A stretch of DNA of 64,000 bases from Fuscibacter oryzae (GCF_016765795.1 NZ_JAESVP010000003.1:124001-188000), one strand, 5' to 3'; shown: positions 9,120-18,416, numbered from the stretch's first letter. The notes: generated by a model from the letters alone, not told the origin. Program-made: numbers and translations.

Positions 9120-9133
9120 AAATAAACCTAGCG

Positions 9134-9196
9134 ATTTCAGGGATTTAAGTGGTGCCCGGAGCCGGAATCGAACCAGCGACACGCGGATTTTCAATC
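9134..9196. repeat. attL: 63-bp direct repeat with tRNA-Phe 3'-half remnant
   Basis: Identical to 35210-35272. Bases 9150-9196 are the tRNA-Phe 3' end (minus strand, CCA through the anticodon loop). After 9196 the sequence departs from the tRNA, so no functional tRNA is present here. Confidence 0.9.
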
Positions 9197-9338
9197 TTCG
9201 TATCTCTATCGTGGTGGCGTGAAGGTGGCAAGGCAGTTTTTCGGCAAGTGTCTGAAATTATGTCGAAATTATGTAGAGGTATTTGTTGCAATTTATTGCG
9301 GTTAGCTGCAATCGGTTGTATCTAGTGGCACACCTTTG

Positions 9339-9357
9339 GTAGCCCATAGGTAGCCCA
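9339..9357. promoter_or_regulatory. Candidate integrase arm-type site, left end
   Basis: The 19 bases GTAGCCCATAGGTAGCCCA contain GTAGCCCA twice in direct orientation, and the same 19 bases recur at 35139-35157 inside the other end. Short repeats shared by both ends, next to the core sites, are typical of tyrosine-integrase arm sites. This copy lies just upstream of the integrase gene, so integrase binding could also repress its own synthesis. Confidence 0.55.
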
Positions 9358-9371
9358 ATCGGAGATGAGCT

Positions 9372-10763
9372 TTGCCCCAAACGAAGTCAACATTGTCGGA
9401 TGCTGCGCTGCGCAAATTGAAACCGACGGGGGTCCGACACGAGATCAACGACAGTGTGGCAGTGGGTCTGAGGGCGAGAGTTTCTGCCGAAGGGCGCGTC
9501 ACCTTTATCCTCAAAGCGAAAGACGCCGCGAACAAGCTCCAGACCATCACACTCGGTGCATACCCGCATATGTCACTAAAGGAGGCGCGTGAGGGGGCGA
9601 ACCAGGCCCGTCTCAACCTTAAGGCGGGAAAAGACATCAACCAGGAAAAGCGGCAAATCCGGCGTGCTGGTGCAGCTGAAAGCGAGGAAGTGACGCTGCG
9701 TGATCTCCTTGGCGAGTTCGAGACGCGATTTGCTTCCTCCAAAAAGACTTGGGCACCGCGTGGGCCACGTTCAGAGCGGAGTGGTGCGCGGCAGGTGATC
9801 GAGCGAGTCTACAAGGAGCTTTTGGATCGGCGGGTGGTAACTATTACCGATGAGGAGTTTGCCCATGCCACCACCGGTTACAAGAGGGCAAAACCAAAGG
9901 ACGGAAAATTAACTGCCAATGGTCAGGCTTCGCGAGCCCGCGGCTACTTGGGGCCAGTTCTGGACTGGGCAGCAGGCAGGAAGATCTATGCTAAGATTGG
10001 TGCATCGCGTTTGCCTCGCCTTGGGGTCGTGAGCCTAGTTACCACGCACGACCCAGCCTCAGACGATCCGACCATTGCTGGCAAGAGAACGCGCGTCCTC
10101 ACCGAGGCAGAGCTAAAGGCTGTCCTGCCTTACCTTGTCTATCCAGCGCCAAAGGTTGGCAGTCTGAGGCTCGAGGCCAGCCGCGACTATCGGCCCATTG
10201 CGATGCGGTTTCTGCTCTTTACTGCTGCGCGTCTTGAGGAGGTCTGCGCGATGCGTTGGAAGCATTTGGATCGTCTGAATAAGGTTTGGCACAAACCCAG
10301 CGTCAAATCGACGAAGGGCGGTTCGCGCAGCCAAAATCTACCTTTGTCAGATGCTGCGATGTCAATCCTGCGCGGATTGCCTGACTGGGAATGCGCCAAG
10401 CCGACCGACTTGGTGTTCCCGAACGCGACTGGCGAGCGCAAGTTGGGCAACTGGACACGCTACCAGAAAGCGCTTCATGAAGTGACCAGCACGAATGGCT
10501 GGCATCGTCACGACCTTCGTAGGACCGCTGCTACCATTATGATGTCTTTGAAAGTGCCTGCCTCAACTATTGAACATATATTGGCCCATGCAGACCCCTT
10601 GAAGGCGGACAATGTAGGTGGTTCTGCATCGCACTACCTTCAGCTGACTCGTGTGCTGAGCAACACGCGTGACCCGCAAGAAGAGGCTCTAGCCGTTCTG
10701 GGTGAGGCGTTGGAGCTGATTGAGTTTGGTGCGCCCGTCAAGCGCAAGCAGATGGCACGATGA
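9372..10763 (+). CDS. int: Tyrosine recombinase/integrase of the element (DUF4102-type)
   Basis: A 463-residue P4-like integrase that would recombine the element into tRNA-Phe. Residues 5-90 form the arm-binding DUF4102 domain (LSDAALRKLKPTG, then ITLGAYPHMSLKEAR). A core-binding domain follows, and the catalytic domain shows R287 (AARLEEV), H380 and R383 (HDLRR), H406 (HILAH) and the candidate nucleophile Y422 (ASHYLQ). All catalytic positions are present, so the enzyme looks functional. The first codon is TTG at 9372. The stop codon at 10761-10763 is directly followed by the first CRISPR repeat with no spacer base. Confidence 0.9.
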   Translation: MPQTKSTLSDAALRKLKPTGVRHEINDSVAVGLRARVSAEGRVTFILKAKDAANKLQTITLGAYPHMSLKEAREGANQARLNLKAGKDINQEKRQIRRAGAAESEEVTLRDLLGEFETRFASSKKTWAPRGPRSERSGARQVIERVYKELLDRRVVTITDEEFAHATTGYKRAKPKDGKLTANGQASRARGYLGPVLDWAAGRKIYAKIGASRLPRLGVVSLVTTHDPASDDPTIAGKRTRVLTEAELKAVLPYLVYPAPKVGSLRLEASRDYRPIAMRFLLFTAARLEEVCAMRWKHLDRLNKVWHKPSVKSTKGGSRSQNLPLSDAAMSILRGLPDWECAKPTDLVFPNATGERKLGNWTRYQKALHEVTSTNGWHRHDLRRTAATIMMSLKVPASTIEHILAHADPLKADNVGGSASHYLQLTRVLSNTRDPQEEALAVLGEALELIEFGAPVKRKQMAR

Positions 10764-13438
10764 GTCGCCGCTGGACCGCGATTTCTGAATGGCTACACTC
10801 AGGCCCGCAACGCCTCGTAATAGCGCAGGTTGCCGCTGGACCGCGATTTCTGAATGGCTACACTCGACACCATGCGCCGCAGCCTGCACCGCGAGTTGCC
10901 GCTGGACCGCGATTTCTGAATGGCTACACTTATCCCATGCGTCATCCGCGATGGAGAAACGTTGCCGCTGGACCGCGATTTCTGAATGGCTACACTACCC
11001 ACCGTCATCATATCAGACCGATTTTTGTTGCCGCTGGACCGCGATTTCTGAATGGCTACACTCGCGGCGCTCGGGAAAGCGCGATGCCAAGCGTTGCCGC
11101 TGGACCGCGATTTCTGAATGGCTACACTAAGGCGTCCTGACATGGCTGACGTTGCCCAGTTGCCGCTGGACCGCGATTTCTGAATGGCTACACTGGCGCT
11201 GTCCATGTGCCGCACGATCATCAAGTTGCCGCTGGACCGCGATTTCTGAATGGCTACACTGCCGGGCGGCATTTCGATGCCGTCACGCATGTTGCCGCTG
11301 GACCGCGATTTCTGAATGGCTACACTCCATGCTGGGGAGTGTGATTGTGACGGACGGTTGCCGCTGGACCGCGATTTCTGAATGGCTACACTCAGATGCA
11401 AACAGCATTGCCCGCAGGCAGAGTTGCCGCTGGACCGCGATTTCTGAATGGCTACACTTTTGAAACCAGGCTTCAATGCCTCACGCAGTTGCCGCTGGAC
11501 CGCGATTTCTGAATGGCTACACTCATGGCCGCAGCGATTGCGGAGCGTGACGCGTTGCCGCTGGACCGCGATTTCTGAATGGCTACACTCGTCACCGATG
11601 TCCGTGTGCAGCGGTTGCAGTTGCCGCTGGACCGCGATTTCTGAATGGCTACACTTCAGTCGGCAGGCATCACCACGCACACCAAGTTGCCGCTGGACCG
11701 CGATTTCTGAATGGCTACACTACCACAGCCAGCGCCCCATATGCCGATGAAGTTGCCGCTGGACCGCGATTTCTGAATGGCTACACTCGGGTCGCGCGGG
11801 GCCGGGTCAAGGCGGGCGTTGCCGCTGGACCGCGATTTCTGAATGGCTACACTTGAACGGGTCCATGACCACATCGCCCGGCTGTTGCCGCTGGACCGCG
11901 ATTTCTGAATGGCTACACTATGGGCGCATCGTTCAGTCCTGGCTATGAAGTTGCCGCTGGACCGCGATTTCTGAATGGCTACACTCGCGGCGGAAGACAT
12001 GGCAAAGGCAATGAAGTTGCCGCTGGACCGCGATTTCTGAATGGCTACACTCATTGCCGCGCTGGTGGCAGACCGCGAAGCGTTGCCGCTGGACCGCGAT
12101 TTCTGAATGGCTACACTACCACGACGAAACCAATTGAATGCCATACGGTTGCCGCTGGACCGCGATTTCTGAATGGCTACACTACTAGCCGTTATTACAT
12201 TGCGCAAAATGGCGTTGCCGCTGGACCGCGATTTCTGAATGGCTACACTCGCGGGTGCGAACTCTGGAACGGCAACGGCGTTGCCGCTGGACCGCGATTT
12301 CTGAATGGCTACACTCGTTGCGTTCGAGACCGCCGCGCGCCGGGTGTTGCCGCTGGACCGCGATTTCTGAATGGCTACACTGTTGACATAGGTGATGACA
12401 TAGCGGGCGTGGTTGCCGCTGGACCGCGATTTCTGAATGGCTACACTGCATGTTGAACTGATAGGCCGGGCTGTTCTGTTGCCGCTGGACCGCGATTTCT
12501 GAATGGCTACACTCCCGCAGCCGACCGTGCAATCCGGCGTGGTGTTGCCGCTGGACCGCGATTTCTGAATGGCTACACTTGAACTGTCGCTGGCCTATGA
12601 TACGGCGGAGTTGCCGCTGGACCGCGATTTCTGAATGGCTACACTGTATCGCAGGCGGTAGTTTCGGCGGGCTGCGGTTGCCGCTGGACCGCGATTTCTG
12701 AATGGCTACACTTTGTAGAGATCGGCAAGGGCGTTCTGCTGCGTTGCCGCTGGACCGCGATTTCTGAATGGCTACACTGTCCACTGCACTGATCTGCCGA
12801 CCCGCAAGGTTGCCGCTGGACCGCGATTTCTGAATGGCTACACTGGCCTTTTCCATCATGCCAAGGGCTACAAGGTTGCCGCTGGACCGCGATTTCTGAA
12901 TGGCTACACTGCAACTTGCCGCCTAGATCGGCAGTTGTGTGTTGCCGCTGGACCGCGATTTCTGAATGGCTACACTCCCGCGTAACCGCGCCCCCGGGGG
13001 ACAGGGGTTGCCGCTGGACCGCGATTTCTGAATGGCTACACTGGGCGAAACCCCCAACCCCTTCATAGAAGGGTTGCCGCTGGACCGCGATTTCTGAATG
13101 GCTACACTTTCGTCACATTGCGGAAATGGATCGGCGCAGTTGCCGCTGGACCGCGATTTCTGAATGGCTACACTGGTTACGGTCTGCGTCACGCTCAAGC
13201 CCTTGTTGCCGCTGGACCGCGATTTCTGAATGGCTACACTAGACCTTGGCGGGCTTGCCCTATCGGGGGCGTTGCCGCTGGACCGCGATTTCTGAATGGC
13301 TACACTCACCTAGCCTGCGCCATGGCAATGCATAGCGTTGCCGCTGGACCGCGATTTCTGAATGGCTACACTCGCGACAAGGCAGAGGCGCTGTTCATCC
13401 TAGTTGCCGCTGGACCGCGATTTCTGAATGGCTACACT
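10764..13438 (+). CRISPR. Type II-C CRISPR array, 41 repeats and 40 spacers
   Basis: The repeat is 36 bp, opening GTTGCCGCTGGACCGCGATT and closing TCTGAATGGCTACACT. I followed the repeat starts from 10764 to 13403. Spacers are 30 nt except two of 29 (first and eleventh) and one of 31 (twenty-ninth). The only variant seen is in the first repeat, which starts GTC instead of GTT. The GTTG...CTACA(C/A)T form matches type II-C repeats, and the tracrRNA anti-repeat fixes the crRNA strand as plus, opposite to the cas genes. The degenerate copy therefore lies at the 5' end, farthest from cas. No two spacers looked alike, and I saw no self-match in this window by eye. Confidence 0.98.
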
Positions 13439-13439
13439 T

Positions 13440-13485
13440 GATCTCGCCATAACTTCTTGTTTATGAAGGGAAAGATGGCGAGATC
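13440..13485. promoter_or_regulatory. Hairpin between the array and cas2
   Basis: Arms GATCTCGCCAT (13440-13450) and ATGGCGAGATC (13475-13485) pair perfectly over 11 bp. A smaller CTTC/GAAG pair (13453-13456 with 13465-13468) sits inside the loop. It begins two bases after the last repeat and lies between convergent transcripts (array rightward, cas genes leftward). It could end either transcript or act as a leader element for spacer integration. Confidence 0.5.
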
Positions 13486-13511
13486 GAGTTTGGCAAAATG
13501 AGCGAATCGCA

Positions 13512-13856
13512 TCAGAATAGAACCAGCTGGGACGGATTTTCTCGCGCGCGGCGCCTGCCTTGGTCGGAGAAATGAACGATGTCACGGTATTGGCGGTCGG
13601 TCAATGTCAGGATCTGGACATCCCCCTGAGAGGGTAGTGCGCTTTCGATTCGTCGCACGCGTGTCTCGAAGGCTTCCTTGCCGTTGATGAAGCGGGCGTA
13701 GATCGAAAACTGACTGCGCTCGAACCCTTCGTCCAGCAGGAAGTTTCGGAAATCTCCGGCCGCCTTGCGTTGTGGCTTGGTGTCGGTCGGCAGGTCGAAC
13801 ATCACTAGTATCCACATCAGGCGATACCCGCTGAGAAAGGTGGTCGGGCTGCTCAT
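13512..13856 (-). CDS. cas2: CRISPR-associated endonuclease Cas2
   Basis: A 114-residue Cas2 protein, the dimer that bridges two Cas1 dimers in the spacer-integration complex. The ferredoxin-like fold opens with MWILVMFDLPTDT, whose aspartate (residue 21) is the conserved acidic position. Length and motif are typical. The start at 13856 overlaps the cas1 stop by four bases (ATGA), which supports it over the internal methionine at residue 14. It is the last gene of the cas9-cas1-cas2 operon. Confidence 0.95.
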   Translation of the reverse strand: MSSPTTFLSGYRLMWILVMFDLPTDTKPQRKAAGDFRNFLLDEGFERSQFSIYARFINGKEAFETRVRRIESALPSQGDVQILTLTDRQYRDIVHFSDQGRRRARENPSQLVLF

Positions 13857-14824
13857 CGGCCCAGCCCGGAGAGGACAAGTGGGGAAGGGGGCTTGGGCAG
13901 GGCAAGGATCAACCGCTTCGCTTCGAAGCTTTGGGCAAGGGAGACGGCTAGGCGTGACAGCGCCACGGAAAGGGGGCTGGTTTCCCCAATCAGCGGCAGG
14001 TCCAGGGCAATGAGCCCGGCCATGCGGTTTTTGGCCTCGGACGACACTTTTGGCCCGGCCTCTGCCGCTATGGCGCGTGCGGTCAGATCGACCAGCGGGC
14101 GAAACGGCTCCATCAGGTCATCGGCCAGCGCGAAGGCATTGGCGCGGTTGGAGTGGAAGAGGCCAATGGTCGGATGCAGACCTGCGGCCACGACGGCACG
14201 TGCCGTAGCCGCCCGCAGAACCGTATAGCCGTAATTCAGGAGCGCGTTTATATCCGGCAGATCGACGTCGCGGCGGAAGCTCTTGCCCATCATCAGCGGC
14301 CAATAGATCCGCGCCGCCTGCGCCTCGGCATTGCCATTGTCGCCCGATTGGACATTGCGGGCAATCATGTCAAGCGGGGCGCGCGGTTGGCTGATTGCGG
14401 CCAGAGCGGTGGCTTGCATCGTGATCTTGGAAATCACGATCTGTTTCCAAGCCTGTTTGATCAAGGGTTGCGGGGCGTCCCATTGCGCACGCATCCGGGC
14501 ATTCTGCATATGGTGCCCCTCAAGCGAGCAAATGACCGCCCTGGGCTGGTGATTGGTGGCACAAAGAACCACCGGAGCGCCACGATCTGCAAGTTCGACC
14601 AGAAGGGAATTGCTCCAGGTGACACCGTGCGTATGCACGATCACGGCAGAAATATGATCAAGAGGGACGCGGCCAATTGTCTTGCCGTCAGATTCTACTT
14701 TCAGAAAGCCACGATCCCGCGACAGGTGACGGCCTTCCTGGCTGATATCAATGATTTGATCCAAAGGGTTTTCTCCGGCACACGCCAACCTAGAAAGGTT
14801 AACGTGACCGATGATTCCCTCCAA
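13853..14824 (-). CDS. cas1: CRISPR-associated endonuclease Cas1 (type II)
   Basis: A 323-residue Cas1, the integrase that inserts new spacers into the array. The N-terminal beta domain covers roughly residues 1-80 and the helical catalytic domain the rest. Conserved acidic and histidine positions appear as E167 (GNAEAQA), H224 (GLFHSNRANA), D236 and E239 (ALADDLMEPFRP). It starts 11 bases after the cas9 stop and overlaps cas2 by four bases, so the three genes form one transcript. With intact Cas1 and Cas2 and no Csn2 or Cas4, the system is a minimal type II-C locus that should be able to acquire spacers. Confidence 0.95.
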   Translation of the reverse strand: MEGIIGHVNLSRLACAGENPLDQIIDISQEGRHLSRDRGFLKVESDGKTIGRVPLDHISAVIVHTHGVTWSNSLLVELADRGAPVVLCATNHQPRAVICSLEGHHMQNARMRAQWDAPQPLIKQAWKQIVISKITMQATALAAISQPRAPLDMIARNVQSGDNGNAEAQAARIYWPLMMGKSFRRDVDLPDINALLNYGYTVLRAATARAVVAAGLHPTIGLFHSNRANAFALADDLMEPFRPLVDLTARAIAAEAGPKVSSEAKNRMAGLIALDLPLIGETSPLSVALSRLAVSLAQSFEAKRLILALPKPPSPLVLSGLGR

Positions 14825-14835
14825 AGGATTCTGTT

Positions 14836-17800
14836 TTAGCGCGCGCCGGGGTCTCGGATTCGGCCAGTTTCATCAACAATCACCCGACGCGCACCGGATT
14901 TTATCAATGTCGTGGTCTGACATCGAATGAAGACGTCCTCCTTGTCTCGGCGGTAACGCTGATCGGCATTGCTTTCGTTATGTGCGACCAGAGTAACGCT
15001 GCCGTTGGTGTCAAATTTGACCACCACGGCGACGACTGGGCCGAATTTACTGCTGTCAAGTCGGACCATATCACCCTTGAATAACCGTATCAGGCGCTTT
15101 GCTGCGGGATGAGGTTTGCGTTCACCCGGCTGATGGGCGTCAAAGGTCGAGATCACCTGATATATCAGCTTGCCGTCCGGCAGGCGCCAGACCTCGTAGC
15201 GTTGGTTGCTGTCGCCCTTGTAACCTTTATAGGCACGGCCTTGTCGGTCGCTAATCTGGATCACATCTACCGGCTCAATAATCCGGACATGGCGAATGCC
15301 ACGATAGGGGCTGGGGCGGGCACGGAAGGCTTCGATCGCGGCTTTCAGATCCTTGCCGTCCTTGCCCTTGATCGCCAGTGACAAAAGCTGCGCCAGATGA
15401 GGATCGCGGATCTTGTCGATCATCGCGGGTGTCAGGCTGTCGATCGGCTTGCGGGTCACGACCAATGGCACGCCCTTCAGTTTTTCCCCGGTCAGGCCAT
15501 AGGCCGTATCGTTGTGCAACTGGCCGGCGGTCGAATCCTTCCCCTGCTTCTTCGCCCCGGGGTCAATGCGGCCATGGTCTGCGCGATGGCTGACGATGGT
15601 CTGGTCAAGCTGGGCCTTGAGGCTGTCGCGGAAATCGGGCCAGGGCGCGGGGATAGAGCCAGCTAGATCCTCTAGGCCATTTTCCACATTGGCCTTGGCG
15701 ATATCCGCAATGCGTTTGACCATGCCCTGATCGGTCGCTCCGACCACGGCGGCGTCGATCATGTGATGGCGGTGGTCTTGGCGGTTCTTGGCTTTGGCTG
15801 TGCCGCGATGAGCATCCGGCAAGAGGCTGTTCAGCCCCCAATGGCGGCGCAAAAGCTCGGTCAGTTTGCCCACCACTACCCAGATCGGACGGCGCCCGTC
15901 GCGCAGGGCATCGGCATAAAGACTTTCCAGATATTCCCGTGCCAGGCGCGACAGATATTGGGTGTCAATCAGGGCGCGGGCTGCAAAATCCCGCTCGCCC
16001 TCGAATTTGGCCATGGCATCGGGCTGGAACCGCCAGCTTTTGCCGTCCGGCAGGTTTTTCAGATTGGCCTCTATGGCGGGCCATTTCGGGGTGTTCCCCC
16101 ATGCCTCCCATGGCGTCTGATTGCGCTTTTCGCGGTTGGCGGATTTCAGGCAGATCGTGCGATTGTTGAAACTGTCGTCCAGCGTGCGCGAATAGGGCAG
16201 GATGTGGTCGATGTCGCAACTGCCGTCAAAAAGCATCGCGGCGGATATGCGCGCGCCGGTATAGGGGCAGAAGCGCTTCAATGGATCGGACGAGGATTCC
16301 TCCCACACCCGCAGAATGGCGCGGTTGCGGCCGTTGTCCTCGACCTTCAGTTCCTCGATCAGTTTCTGGCTGCGGTTTTCCGCCGCCTTCTGGTTTTTTG
16401 AATTTAGCTGCGCCAGGTCGCGCTTTTGCTCCTCGCTCATCTTCAGGTCGCGGGCCAGTTCCATGACGATCTCATGTGGCCGCCCGTGGATTTCGATCAC
16501 CCGGTTTACCAGCCGCCGCAACTGACCAAGGCCGATGTGGACGGTCGGGTTGGTGATGCGGCCAAAGCGGGTCACATCGTCATCCTCCTCCTCGCCGGTG
16601 CCGGGCAGGACGTGGCGATCAAGGATCTGGCCGTAATAGGGCAGGCGGTCCAGCACTTCGCCGGTGCCTAGGTGCGAATGGTTCCAGCCGCAGAATTCCA
16701 CCGCTTCGTTGTAGGTAGGCACCTCCTGATCCGCTGTGCCGCCGATCAGCACCGCCAGAATCCGGCGGGTTGCGGTTTCGCCAAGTCGACCGAAGCCTTC
16801 GGGCAGGGGCGCATCGGCGATGGCGCGGGCGCGGGTTCGGTCCAGCCCGGTGCGCTCCATCAGCCAGATGACCAGCTTTTCGCCGTCCTGTTCGTCGCGC
16901 AATTGCTGGAGGATCTCCCACTGCGCCTCAGGGGGCAGGGCCGACCAGCCGGGGCCATAACGGTCAGGGTGGGCCAAGCTCATCCGCACCGGGTCGCAGG
17001 CGATGGCGTCGCGCATCGCGGTTTCCAGCGAGAAACTCTCGTCGGCGTTCAGCTTGATCAGTTTTCTCAGCGCCGTAAGCGTCAGCTTGTTTGATCCGGG
17101 GCTTTTCGCAGGTTCCTTTCCGTTCAGAGCGAAGACGATCTTGTCACGCTCTGCCCGGGTCAGCCGACGCTTCGGCTGGCCTGGCGCGGTGACGCGCAGC
17201 ATGTTCACGGTTTCATACAGCGTGCGCTGTTGGGTCATGGGGTGCGCCTTGGGCAGGCGGGGCTCAGGCAGGAAGAGGCAGCGGCCGATCGCAGGGGCTT
17301 TCAGCGGGCGTTGATAAAAGATCGTCTCGAACAGTAGGTCGCGCAGGTCGTCGGTCAGTTCCGGGTGATGTTTCGCCTGCACCTTCCATAGCGCGTGGAA
17401 CTCTTCCTCCAGGTGATGCCGGTCGGGGTAGAAATCATAGCCCGCCTGCTCCTTGCCATCATCACCGGTCAGATGCGGGTTGATGCGGGTGCGGACCGCG
17501 GGCACCGCGCGCTGATCATCGACTTCGGCGCGACGCATGTGCAGGAACTCGCCATAGGTCCGCGCGCCCGAGGCCATGATAGCCTGATCCAGCCGGGCCG
17601 AGGCGTCAACGATCAGCCCGCCCTCGTTGTTACCCTTGTCGGTGCGGCGGTTCGATTTGAAGCCGCGGCGCTGGTTCAGGTGGAACAACGCGCGGCCCAG
17701 ATGGGGCAGGGGAAGCGCCTTGTCCAATCCTTCGGCGCGAAGCGCATAGGGGTCGAGCGTGGTCAGCTCTGCCGCTTCGGTCGGGTCCTGCGGCATCAGC

Positions 17801-18042
17801 CCGTCGGCCGCTAGACGCTTCATTAGTGCGGCCCGTCGGCGCAGATAACGATCACGCCTCCGGCGCATGGCACGGGCACCGCGACGCCCGACGGCAAGCG
17901 ATTGGCCAGTCTTGGCCTCGCGTCCGTCGCCGAAGATGCGCGACCCGCCGTCAAGGATGCGCACGGGCTGGTTGTTGACGACTTCATAGAGAAGCCAGCC
18001 TATACTGGAGGAGCCGATGTCGAGTGCGAGTCGGGTGAGCAT
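14836..18042 (-). CDS. cas9: Cas9 RNA-guided endonuclease, type II-C
   Basis: A compact 1068-residue Cas9. RuvC-I is at the N-terminus (LALDIGSSSIGW, catalytic D8), followed by an arginine-rich bridge helix at about residues 53-75. RuvC-II is IVMELARDLK (E528). The HNH domain holds CDIDHILPYS (H613) and N636/N641, and RuvC-III is HHMIDAAVV (H760, D763). The C-terminal 250 residues would form the wedge and PAM-interacting domains. All catalytic residues are present, so both strands should be cut. AGGGAGGA lies five bases upstream of the ATG. Size and the absence of csn2/cas4 place it in II-C. The PAM cannot be read from sequence alone. Confidence 0.97.
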   Translation of the reverse strand: MLTRLALDIGSSSIGWLLYEVVNNQPVRILDGGSRIFGDGREAKTGQSLAVGRRGARAMRRRRDRYLRRRAALMKRLAADGLMPQDPTEAAELTTLDPYALRAEGLDKALPLPHLGRALFHLNQRRGFKSNRRTDKGNNEGGLIVDASARLDQAIMASGARTYGEFLHMRRAEVDDQRAVPAVRTRINPHLTGDDGKEQAGYDFYPDRHHLEEEFHALWKVQAKHHPELTDDLRDLLFETIFYQRPLKAPAIGRCLFLPEPRLPKAHPMTQQRTLYETVNMLRVTAPGQPKRRLTRAERDKIVFALNGKEPAKSPGSNKLTLTALRKLIKLNADESFSLETAMRDAIACDPVRMSLAHPDRYGPGWSALPPEAQWEILQQLRDEQDGEKLVIWLMERTGLDRTRARAIADAPLPEGFGRLGETATRRILAVLIGGTADQEVPTYNEAVEFCGWNHSHLGTGEVLDRLPYYGQILDRHVLPGTGEEEDDDVTRFGRITNPTVHIGLGQLRRLVNRVIEIHGRPHEIVMELARDLKMSEEQKRDLAQLNSKNQKAAENRSQKLIEELKVEDNGRNRAILRVWEESSSDPLKRFCPYTGARISAAMLFDGSCDIDHILPYSRTLDDSFNNRTICLKSANREKRNQTPWEAWGNTPKWPAIEANLKNLPDGKSWRFQPDAMAKFEGERDFAARALIDTQYLSRLAREYLESLYADALRDGRRPIWVVVGKLTELLRRHWGLNSLLPDAHRGTAKAKNRQDHRHHMIDAAVVGATDQGMVKRIADIAKANVENGLEDLAGSIPAPWPDFRDSLKAQLDQTIVSHRADHGRIDPGAKKQGKDSTAGQLHNDTAYGLTGEKLKGVPLVVTRKPIDSLTPAMIDKIRDPHLAQLLSLAIKGKDGKDLKAAIEAFRARPSPYRGIRHVRIIEPVDVIQISDRQGRAYKGYKGDSNQRYEVWRLPDGKLIYQVISTFDAHQPGERKPHPAAKRLIRLFKGDMVRLDSSKFGPVVAVVVKFDTNGSVTLVAHNESNADQRYRRDKEDVFIRCQTTTLIKSGARRVIVDETGRIRDPGAR

Positions 18043-18097
18043 GGTTGTCCTCCCTGTGGTTGTATGGGAGTGTGGCAGAGAGTGGTGGGTTTTGCAT

Positions 18098-18108
18098 AGT
18101 GCTTTTGA
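18098..18108 (+). promoter_or_regulatory. 11-bp candidate target of the natural single-guide RNA in the cas9 5' region
   Basis: AGTGCTTTTGA here is identical to 18333-18343, the 11 bases directly 5' of the repeat-like segment of the tracrRNA locus. Identity stops on the 5' side. On the 3' side one more base (G) matches. Read as a protospacer, the PAM-side sequence is GGAAATTA (18109-18116). The site lies 56-66 bases upstream of the cas9 ATG and directly downstream of a GATAAT -10-like box. Confidence 0.7.
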
Positions 18109-18112
18109 GGAA

Positions 18113-18118
18113 ATTATC
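18113..18118 (-). promoter_or_regulatory. cas9: Candidate -10 element of the cas9-cas1-cas2 promoter
   Basis: On the minus strand these bases read GATAAT, five of six matches to the sigma-70 -10 consensus. Transcription would start near 18106, inside the 11-bp candidate target. No good -35 hexamer stands at 16-18 bp spacing, so the assignment is tentative. Confidence 0.4.
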
Positions 18119-18382
18119 TTTGAAGTCCATTGACAGCCGCTCGGTCTCGGCTCAGCCTTGTCATAGTAGGCACGTCTTCCGAGGTGAGTGCGTGCGAAGC
18201 GGGCAATTGTGCGTCGTATGATAGGCTACGGCAAAGCTTCGTTGGCACCGCAGATGTGGTCAGGTTGGGTTTGTGCCCCGTTCAAGTGTCAGTATTTTCC
18301 TGGTCGAGATGGACTTGGCTCCATGACCCGAAAGTGCTTTTGAGTTGTCGCTGGACTGCGATTTCTGAAGGTGACTTCGCGC

Positions 18383-18411
18383 TTGACTTCGTTGCCTGCC
18401 CGCTGTTTTCT
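18383..18411 (+). promoter_or_regulatory. Candidate promoter for the short tracrRNA
   Basis: TTGACT (18383-18388) is followed after 17 bases by TTTTCT (18406-18411). The expected start point, about seven bases on, falls at the first base of the anti-repeat. The -10 is weak, so confidence is modest. Confidence 0.4.
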
Positions 18412-18416
18412 GACCT

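Noticed and set aside
9150-9196. A second tRNA-Phe gene
   Set aside because: Only the 3' half is present; identity with the tRNA ends after 9196 and there is no D-arm or 5' acceptor strand. It is the attachment-site remnant.
10764-13438. Spacers targeting this window itself
   Set aside because: I compared spacers with the window by eye and found no convincing match. A proper alignment search would be decisive.
10760-13441. Long open frames through the CRISPR array on both strands, encoding repeated peptides
   Set aside because: The 66-bp repeat-spacer period is a multiple of three and the repeat has no stop in those frames, so open frames arise automatically. They show only the repeat translated over and over.
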